The notes under the pieces: model-generated
Databases searched by the model: none
Seen by the model: only the letters and a program-made list of their open reading frames with translations
Told to the model about the DNA's origin: nothing
Shown here: positions 58,701 through 64,000 of the stretch, piece by piece
Layout: the number at the start of each line of letters is the position of its first letter
Numbering within the stretch: the first letter of the stretch is position 1
Assembly (NCBI GenBank): GCA_013399115.1
Contig: VXAA01003142.1
Coordinates: forward strand, 798,563 to 862,562
Length of the DNA stretch: 64,000 nt
From: Anseranas semipalmata
Lineage: Eukaryota; Chordata; Aves; Anseriformes; Anseranatidae
Reading direction: 5' to 3'
Translations under genes and position numbers: made by a program

Positions 58701-61342
58701 CCTCCTACTGCCTTCCTTCTTTCCTCCATTCACATATCTGCAAGTAAACGTGCAGTGATTCTTTTTTTAAGAAGAGAAAATATGCCATAAACTCACGTAC
58801 ATATTAGGTAAAATATACATTAAAACATCCCGTAGGAATCACTTTGTTTTGAACAATTTGAACAATTAAAACCTTCATTAAAAAAAAACAGATTTTTCTG
58901 AAGAATGCCCATCTTTGACTGAAGGAACTAATATTCCTCCCACATCTATGGGTTAAGCAGTTAAATGCTTTTAAAATACTCTTCATGCCTTGTGGGAGAA
59001 AAAAAAAAAACCAACACCACATTGTTTCCACTTATCCAAATACCATTATTTTCTGGGCTAGTACAGGGCTTCTCCAGGCTTCTTCCAAGGATCCTCTCCT
59101 TCAGTCCAGTTTCCCTTCTCTCTCCTGGAAAGCTGTAGCTACTGTGCATACACCACTGATTCCCAAAGCCACTCCTCCTATACATGCATTTAATGACCTC
59201 AAAGCACCAAACCAAAGCCAAGCGCGTTGCACCAGCTGCATGGTGAATCGGAGGAACACAAACCAACCCCTTGCTTTGCCATCCCTAAGCCAGCCCTAAT
59301 ATTTCAGCATTCTAAATATTGGTACGCCTACTCATGGATGGGACCCACGTCCATAAATTGTTCCCATTTATAACACCGGTCTACAGTCACAACACAAGGG
59401 AATAGACCCCATTCATTGAATATTGTGTTAGCAACAGTGAGGGCCTGTCCAGGCAGTATTGGTCCCTGCAGAACTCCTGCTAACGTCAGATGTGGGATTC
59501 CAAAGCTTATGCACTTTGCTGTGGGCAAAAAATACGTACATTGTCCATTTTCATAGTAGATCTGTTAGAATGCAGCTCTTGCAGTGAATTTTTGAAGACA
59601 CAACACTTGCAGCAATGTTACCCTCCCGGTACCTGCAAAGAGCTGCCTGCCCTAGCCGAAACTCTGGTCCTCTGGGAAGTTCAAGATTACCCAGTCTTCA
59701 GGGACAGCCTGATTACAGCCATGGGAATTTTATGCAAGTACAGAGGCTGCCCACAAAAGCTCTCCAAAAGGTCAGTGCCTCAATTACAGTGACAGAGATG
59801 CACATTTGGATCAGGCTCTCCAAGGGCACAGCAGTTGCATCTACGCGGTGGCTCTGTTTTCATGGGTTTTGTAAAACACAGTTGTGTGCAATCAGACAGG
59901 GAAGAAAAGACTGTGGTCTAGGAAGACAAGGTCAATGTGTATATAAACAGAAAGGAAAATAAGGATTCAAAGAGCGTAATGTACAGACTTGAACTAGGCT
60001 GAAGGTCCACCACACCCAGTGTTTTTATAACCAGTGTCATCTGCTCCTTGAGCAAAGAATATATATTTCCCATATTCTCGGAGTCCTCACTGTCCCAGTC
60101 TACGTTCCCAGTTTGGGGCACTCTGTGCTGTAGGGAATCCTGAGTCCAAGTTGCAGCCGCATGATCGCAAGTCATAGCCATTACCAAGTCTTTCCTGTGC
60201 TGAACGTGAAATGCCCAGCAATTCTCACAGTCATGTGCAAAATTTTCCTGCTCAACAACATGGACTGTTGTACCCTATTAAGAAATCTCTGCACTTCCGT
60301 TATTTCATTTATAGCGCCTGACACAAGCCACATAAACAAAGTAACCCTAAGGTGATGTTCTGCCACCAGCACTGACCCTTAAAACAAAAGGGCATGGAGT
60401 GCTTCTTGCCACGCAAAAGCGGCTGCCCTGCACGCAGAGAGGAACGACCGTCGTGCCCCGCGGGAAGGCAAAAGCTTGCAGACCCTGGCAGGCGGCCGAG
60501 CAGCCAGGCATGGTGCCGAGCCCACTGACCAGCGAGGTCAGCTTGCTGGAGCCCCCGCGGGCACCGACGTTAAAGCTGGGTCAGGCACCGAACCTCGCCT
60601 GCCGGTTACATCGGCACGGCTTCTGACCGGGTACTAACTTCTGCCCTATGCGCAAGGGGACGGCTTGCTGCCACTTGGAGCACCCGAAGCCTCCTCTCGC
60701 CGGGCGTTAAGGGCCGTTCACCACTCCATGGAACAGCGATGGATAGACAGCAGGACAAGGCTCTCACACGGCATCTACTCTGACCTGCCACTGTTTACCG
60801 ATGTTATGAAAACACCTGTGAAGTTTTCATCATGCCATGAGAAGGGCAGGGGACCGCTACAGACTCAGGACAGCACACCACATGGAGAGAATAATAGTTT
60901 ACACAGCTAAGTTAAAAAGGCACTTTTTTTTTTTAAAAGCAGCATGCTTCTGTTTCAGTAATGTTAACTCAGATGCCACTAATAAAGGTGGCACATTCAT
61001 ATTGCCCATTTTAAAATGAGTGCGAAGACCTGCTCATAACTTACCATTAGTCTTCAAAGGCACAAGTCTCCTGACTTCCATGCACCAGTTCAGCTTCCTC
61101 TGGCGCTCCAGTGAAGTCTGGGTGGCCTGGTCAGTCAGGGCCTTCTGAAGTGTTTCCCGAAACTGAGGACAAAACTGGCACATTCTGAACATTTCTATGG
61201 TGTATCTGTGCATAGTCCTGAAGTGGTGAATTATTCCAGTGGGGGGTTTGACCAGATCTTCAGGTGTTCTCTCTCTAATCTTCACAGCTTTCAGCATATT
61301 GCTCTGATATAAAGCTTGAGGAAGGACGTGTTGGCCAGCCAT
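49420..61342 (-). CDS. TNFAIP3: TNFAIP3 (A20), complete coding sequence in eight exons
   Basis: A20 is a cytosolic ubiquitin-editing enzyme that shuts down NF-kB signalling downstream of TNF, Toll-like and antigen receptors. It removes K63 chains from RIPK1, TRAF6 and NEMO partners and promotes K48 tagging. The exons are 61342-61045, 56899-56709, 56490-56343, 56131-55961, 55233-55053, 53606-52681, 50690-50458 and 49701-49420. They join in frame to 2430 bases, 809 residues plus TAG (human 790). The OTU domain has Cys104 (GDGNC), His257 (NMHF) and Asp71. Seven A20 fingers start at Cys388, 478, 521, 610, 672, 736 and 781. Ser382 (QLSL) matches the IKK-phosphorylated human Ser381. The chosen ATG has a strong context (AACATGG) and is the first in its exon. 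The extra length lies mainly in the finger 4-5 and 5-6 linkers. Confidence 0.98.
50458..50690 (-). CDS. TNFAIP3: TNFAIP3 exon 8 (zinc finger 5)
   Basis: It follows an ATTACAG acceptor, completes a split Asp codon (G|AC) and ends at GAA|GTAAGT. It encodes residues 639-716. The first 33 residues form a basic, serine/glutamine-rich linker ([23 protein letters not shown]) that does not resemble the human linker and is about a dozen residues longer. Finger 5 then uses Cys672, 677, 689 and 692 ([11 protein letters not shown]...GYCQNC). The following [19 protein letters not shown] block matches human. Confidence 0.96.
51423..51445. repeat. Strictly alternating purine-pyrimidine tract
   Basis: Twenty-three bases alternate purine and pyrimidine without a break (GCACATGTGC, ATGTGTGCACGTG). 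Such tracts favour the Z form of DNA. It lies in TNFAIP3 intron 7, about 20 bases before a perfect hairpin. Confidence 0.8.
51466..51490. repeat. Perfect 10-bp inverted repeat with 5-base loop
   Basis: AAGGTATATT and AATATACCTT are exact reverse complements separated by ATAGC. The right arm overlaps the likely target-site duplication of the CR1 insertion that starts here. Confidence 0.9.
51486..52091 (+). mobile_element. CR1 LINE, 3' part, in TNFAIP3 intron 7 (antisense to the gene)
   Basis: A 5'-truncated CR1 of about 600 bases with the best-preserved coding of the five copies. An open frame of 163 codons (51513-52004) covers the C-terminus of ORF2: [67 protein letters not shown] and [12 protein letters not shown]. 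It ends with CCCTTCCAACCCAAGCC and ATTCTRTG repeats. AATATAC flanks both ends (51481-51487 and 52092-52098), a plausible target duplication. It lacks the endonuclease and most of the reverse transcriptase, so it is immobile on its own. Confidence 0.95.
52681..53606 (-). CDS. TNFAIP3: TNFAIP3 exon 7 (end of OTU region, zinc fingers 1-4)
   Basis: The largest coding exon (926 bases, residues 330-638). It begins after GTCTGTCAG, completing a split Lys codon (AA|G), and ends CATG|GTAAGT. It encodes [13 protein letters not shown], a YKKWQENAE stretch, then four fingers: Cys388/393/405/408, 478/483/495/498, 521/524/536/539 and 610/615/627/630. Finger 3 has the short two-residue first spacing (TCKVC) seen in human. 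Between fingers 1 and 2 is SSRGE at Arg439, a candidate MALT1 cleavage site. The SAPPTAPS and SETTAMKCR blocks before finger 2 are nearly identical to human. Confidence 0.97.
53622..53638. repeat. (AT)n microsatellite next to exon 7 acceptor
   Basis: A run of AT dinucleotides abuts an A/T homopolymer only about 16 bases upstream of the exon 7 splice acceptor. It forms part of the sequence in front of the polypyrimidine tract. Confidence 0.85.
55053..55233 (-). CDS. TNFAIP3: TNFAIP3 exon 6 (OTU domain)
   Basis: The acceptor is CCACACAG and the donor AAA|GTGAGT. It encodes residues 270-329 with [38 protein letters not shown] and [20 protein letters not shown]. These match the C-terminal part of the A20 OTU domain closely. 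The acidic [10 protein letters not shown] stretch is the only notable difference from human (TDPENEMKEK). Confidence 0.97.
55961..56131 (-). CDS. TNFAIP3: TNFAIP3 exon 5 (OTU catalytic histidine)
   Basis: It starts after TTATGCAG, completing a split Asp codon, and ends CCAG|GTATTT. It encodes residues 213-269: [40 protein letters not shown] and [17 protein letters not shown]. His257, codon 56000-55998, is the catalytic histidine (human His256). The donor GTATTT is weaker than its neighbours. Confidence 0.97.
56343..56490 (-). CDS. TNFAIP3: TNFAIP3 exon 4 (OTU domain)
   Basis: It follows TTTCTCAG at a codon boundary and ends GCAG|GTGAGT. It encodes residues 164-212: [40 protein letters not shown] and LRRPIIVLA. 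The LEEIHIF...NILRRPIIV block is the core OTU strand-helix unit and is strongly conserved. The preceding residues ([20 protein letters not shown]) are more variable. Confidence 0.97.
56709..56899 (-). CDS. TNFAIP3: TNFAIP3 exon 3 (OTU catalytic cysteine)
   Basis: It follows a long T tract and TTGCAG, completes a split Gly codon (G|GT) and ends CGG|GTAAGG. It encodes residues 100-163, opening with GDGNCLMHA, where Cys104 (codon 56888-56886) is the deubiquitinase nucleophile, equivalent to human Cys103. The rest is [33 protein letters not shown] and [15 protein letters not shown]. Confidence 0.98.
56900..61044 (-). other. TNFAIP3: TNFAIP3 intron 2
   Basis: A 4.1-kb intron, the largest in the coding part. 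It contains a poly-A run at 57999-58013, a short CpG-bearing patch at about 58535-58605, and a clear CpG-rich interval at about 60410-60730. No extra coding exon was found: open frames such as 59328-59528 (minus) and 59615-59962 (plus) have no homology I recognise. Confidence 0.8.
60410..60730. promoter_or_regulatory. CpG-rich interval inside TNFAIP3 intron 2
   Basis: A 300-base patch with many CpGs (CGACCGTCGTGCCCCGCGGG, GCGGCCGAGC, CCCCGCGGGCACCGACG, TCGCCGGGCG) lies in an otherwise CpG-poor intron, 0.3-0.6 kb downstream of exon 2. It could be an intragenic enhancer or an alternative promoter. No TATA or splice structure decides between these. Confidence 0.4.
61045..61342 (-). CDS. TNFAIP3: TNFAIP3 exon 2 (first coding exon)
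   Basis: The exon begins at 61357 after a CATTTCAG acceptor, with 15 bases of 5' UTR, then ATG at 61342 in AACATGG context; it ends AATG|GTAAGT. It encodes residues 1-99: [55 protein letters not shown] and [17 protein letters not shown]. Asp71 (codon 61132-61130) is the third catalytic residue position. One residue is added near the N-terminus relative to human, which shifts later numbering by one. Confidence 0.97.
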
Positions 61343-61357
61343 GTTCCTAGACAAAAT

Positions 61358-63959
61358 CTGAAATGGAAAAGAAAAGGATTCTCTTACTGACGTATTAGTG
61401 TCCTTGTATTACAGTGCTATCACTTCTGCAGAGATTGAGAATGCACTTCCAGACGCTGGATTCTGCCCAAAAAGTACACAGTGTGGACGCAGTCCACTTG
61501 CGCTTATATAGCTGATCATTTTTAAAAGTTCGTATCATTACTCAGATATAGCCACTGAACAGCTTATTCCACTCATTTATTATGATCATTTACTGAAATA
61601 TTGTGGAGAATTTATTCATAATGAAGGAAATTACATCATTGTTCAAAAAAAGGCATTTAAATGAAAGCAAGGATAAAAAAGGCAAGATCAAGGGAAGGGA
61701 AAATTATCTTGGAAACTTGACTAATTGATAATTGCACAGTGTAATGCCATATGAACCTGCTGAACTTTCAGCACGTTTCAAGCTCTTGTTTTGATGACAT
61801 GCCAAAAAAAGCAGATAATGACCATTTCAGCTTTCCGCAGCCCGTGCATTCTGAAGTGATGCTTGGTATAGTACAAAGAACCTGAATAATTAAACACCGT
61901 GCTAGTATCTGTCTCATACTTACGGTGGCTGGAGATGGCAAGTGAGGTATTAGTAGCAGAGCAAGTACTCAAGGACAGACTTATGCTACTCTTCTCGAGG
62001 CCCCTTGTATTTTGTGAGCAGCAGAGCTGCTGCACAGAGGCGCTTGAGCAGCGTGTGGGGGTGCAAACTGCAGTGCCAGTATTACTCAGCGGTAAGTCAA
62101 CATAGCTGAAAAAGCATTTCCATTTGGCTCAAAACCCCCAATATTTTTCCACAGTGGGACAAGTAATGTTTACTGCCCTGCATCCCTTTCTTCAGTATCT
62201 CTGGCCTCAGGGGCTACAGCAGGAAGAACAAAAAAAACCCATAACCTCAAAATACCTACAGTCTGAAATACTTATTCAGAGCACCCTAACTTTGCGGCTA
62301 GCTACAGCCAAACATAGGGACCACATTCACACATCCCTCATGATTCCCGTGCACTACAGCAAGTGATGCTACGAGCAGTTATTTTTACTTTCCATCCTGC
62401 CCATGTAGATTACTGCTCTGTTTACAAACAAAGCAAAATTCTGTTAAGAAAAATAAAGGTTTGTGTACCTAACGTTTAGAATTCAGCTGGTCACAATAGG
62501 AGAGGCTACCGCTGTGGTTATGAATTTAGGGACAAATACCAAGATGCAGGTATGTATCAGGACCTTGACATACACCATGCCAAGTACGGGGAGGCCAGAA
62601 GCAACTGAAAACCAAGCTGTTGCAACTACTGGGAAGTTTCCTCACCGCAGTATGAGTCTGAAGAGCCAGCGGGAGGAAGGGGGACCGCAACCTGAGGGTC
62701 TGACCGCAAACCTGCGGGGGCAGAAGACCCCTCTTGCACTGAAGGGCTTCAGCACGTCCTGCCATGCAGGGAGCGAGCCGCGACATCCAGCTCCAGCTGC
62801 CCGGCTGGAGCGCTGGGAAGGGCTCTCCGGGCAAGAGGGACCTCCAGCTCCTGCTGCCAAGGCCAGCTGACCGACAGAGCTGGTGGACGTCCCGTCAAGC
62901 CCTAAATAGAGGCAGGTGGAACATGCTGCAAAGGCAGTACAATCTTTGCTCAACCAGGGCAATGTCATTCACGCTGTATTATTTCCTCTGCTTGTGTAAG
63001 CGCACCAGGGACAGTGCTCAGAGCTGTCATGTCTTGCAACACGTGGGAAAGCTTTCCTTTCTCTTATAAAGATGGTATATTATAAACATTTTCCCTAGGA
63101 ATATACAGCCTTAAAATGGAAGCAACTTTCTCATCCATGCCTCCCTCCAAACCAGTATAGTTTTATACATGCCACTTTCATAATCCTGTTTAAATGTATG
63201 GATGATTTAAGAAATGAAATATAAACAACCATGTATTAATGTGCTTAATGACCACAGCTATACTTTGGTCGGGGATGACCAGAATATTGAATTCCTTAGT
63301 TACGTAAGTAGAGTCATTGAGTCAATGGGATTTTTTTTTTTACCCAAATAAAGACTTATCACATGATTAAGCACTACTGACATGGACCCTTGAAATGGTT
63401 ATTTCCAGCTTTAAGTAACAAAAAGTACTGAGTTTACAGAAGCATTCACTGAAACTATATTATTCAATATTCTACTCTACGGGTACATTTTCCCCTCCAC
63501 ACATGGAAACTACTGTCTATGACATTTACGGTCATCAAACATCAATCAAGGCAAAAGCTGAATGACCCCTACTTTAAAAAAATAGTGTGATGAAACAAAC
63601 GGAACTCAACAGCCACATAAGCTAGCGATTCAAGGAGCAGAAAATTCAGCTACAATTATATTAGTTTATACTACACTATGCTTTACTGTATGCTACTCTA
63701 GCCTTTTAACATGCAACTGCTCAGTTCTCAGAAAAAAAAAAAAAAAAGCTGCGACTGATTAAGCAGCTCTTTTACGCAGCATATCATTTCCTAATTTATA
63801 TTCCCAAGGATGCTGGGCTTGGGGGAATCTGATTTCTGTTCTGAGAACCGCTCAGGTTATTTTAATTCCCTGCCCTCTACCCGAAAAACGGCGAAGACGA
63901 ACTCCCTGCGGTGGGACGCGGCGGCAGCGCCGGGGCCGGAGCGCTTCAGGCGCCCTCAC
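61358..63959 (-). other. TNFAIP3: TNFAIP3 intron 1 (if exon 1 ends near 63960)
   Basis: About 2.6 kb between the first coding exon and the CpG-rich end of the window. It holds an NF-kB-like word at 62631-62641, a GC-richer part at 62640-62880, and a poly-A run at 63731-63747. No coding is apparent. Its left edge is fixed by the exon 2 acceptor; its right edge depends on the candidate donor. Confidence 0.55.
62631..62641 (+). promoter_or_regulatory. TNFAIP3: NF-kB-like motif in TNFAIP3 intron 1
   Basis: GGGAAGTTTCC contains GGAAGTTTCC, which fits GGRRNNYYCC on both strands. A20 is a classic NF-kB-induced feedback gene, so an intronic site is plausible. Words of this looseness also occur by chance. 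Confidence 0.3.
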
Positions 63960-64000
63960 CCGCCGCTGCGTCCCCGCTCCGGCACCGCGCCGCCAAGGGC
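63880..64000 (-). promoter_or_regulatory. TNFAIP3: CpG island and probable TNFAIP3 non-coding exon 1 (cut by window end)
   Basis: The last 120 bases are very GC- and CpG-rich (GACGCGGCGGCAGCGCCGGG, CGCCGCTGCGTCCCCGC, GCACCGCGCCGCC). On the minus strand a donor CGG|GTGAGG puts an exon end at 63960. Human TNFAIP3 has a non-coding first exon in a CpG island followed by an intron before the ATG exon, and the arrangement here fits that. The transcription start and promoter NF-kB sites would lie beyond the window. Confidence 0.55.

Noticed and set aside
59328..59528. 66-codon minus-strand frame in TNFAIP3 intron 2 as an additional exon or retroviral remnant
   Set aside because: It lacks matching splice sites in phase with exons 2 and 3, and human A20 has no residues here. 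The retroviral resemblance was too weak to claim.
61343..61354. Upstream in-frame start for TNFAIP3, four codons before the chosen ATG
   Set aside because: The codon is TTG, not ATG. The ATG at 61342 has a strong Kozak context and matches the human N-terminus.
1..64000. CRISPR arrays, bacterial operons, tRNA or rRNA genes
   Set aside because: The window is vertebrate nuclear DNA. No spaced direct-repeat arrays, cloverleaf B-box words in the right setting, or ribosomal sequences were seen.

Overview
The window is vertebrate nuclear DNA and almost certainly avian. It has long AT-leaning non-coding stretches, split genes with GT-AG introns, and at least five CR1 LINE fragments. The CR1 copies carry the bird-type 3' end (the TTCCAACC block followed by repeats of ATTCTRTG). 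I cannot name the species. It reads as draft assembly: two N gaps sit inside poly-T runs (1995-2020 and 38243-38327), and there are single Ns at 13535 and 22843.

Only two protein-coding genes can be supported. At the left end, on the + strand, are the last two coding exons of PERP (2058-2201 and 2468-2682), a tetraspan p53/p63 effector of cell junctions; its first exon lies before the window. At the right end, on the - strand, is the complete coding sequence of TNFAIP3 (A20) in eight coding exons between 61342 and 49420. Joined by their splice sites they stay in frame and give 809 residues: an OTU deubiquitinase domain (Cys104, His257, Asp71) followed by seven A20-type zinc fingers. A CpG-rich block at 63880-64000 carries a good splice donor and is the probable non-coding first exon. 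The two genes converge, as their mammalian orthologues do.

The roughly 45 kb between them (about 3.0-47.9 kb) holds no gene I recognise. It contains CR1 fragments, a degenerate LTR-element-like repeat near 26.0-27.1 kb, simple repeats, and two CpG-rich islands. The island at 22.74-22.87 kb holds a near-consensus CTCF motif beside a G-quadruplex motif. The island at 43.9-44.1 kb holds an ATG and a strong donor on the - strand and may be the start of an unannotated transcript. Scattered NF-kB-like, TCF/LEF-like and YY1-like words also occur.

No CRISPR array, tRNA, rRNA or novel gene system is visible. The observations most worth following are the CTCF/G4 island, the minus-strand CpG first-exon candidate, a G-quadruplex early in the TNFAIP3 3' UTR, the conserved MALT1-type cleavage site in A20, and a CR1 insertion in intron 7 next to a perfect hairpin and a Z-DNA-prone tract.
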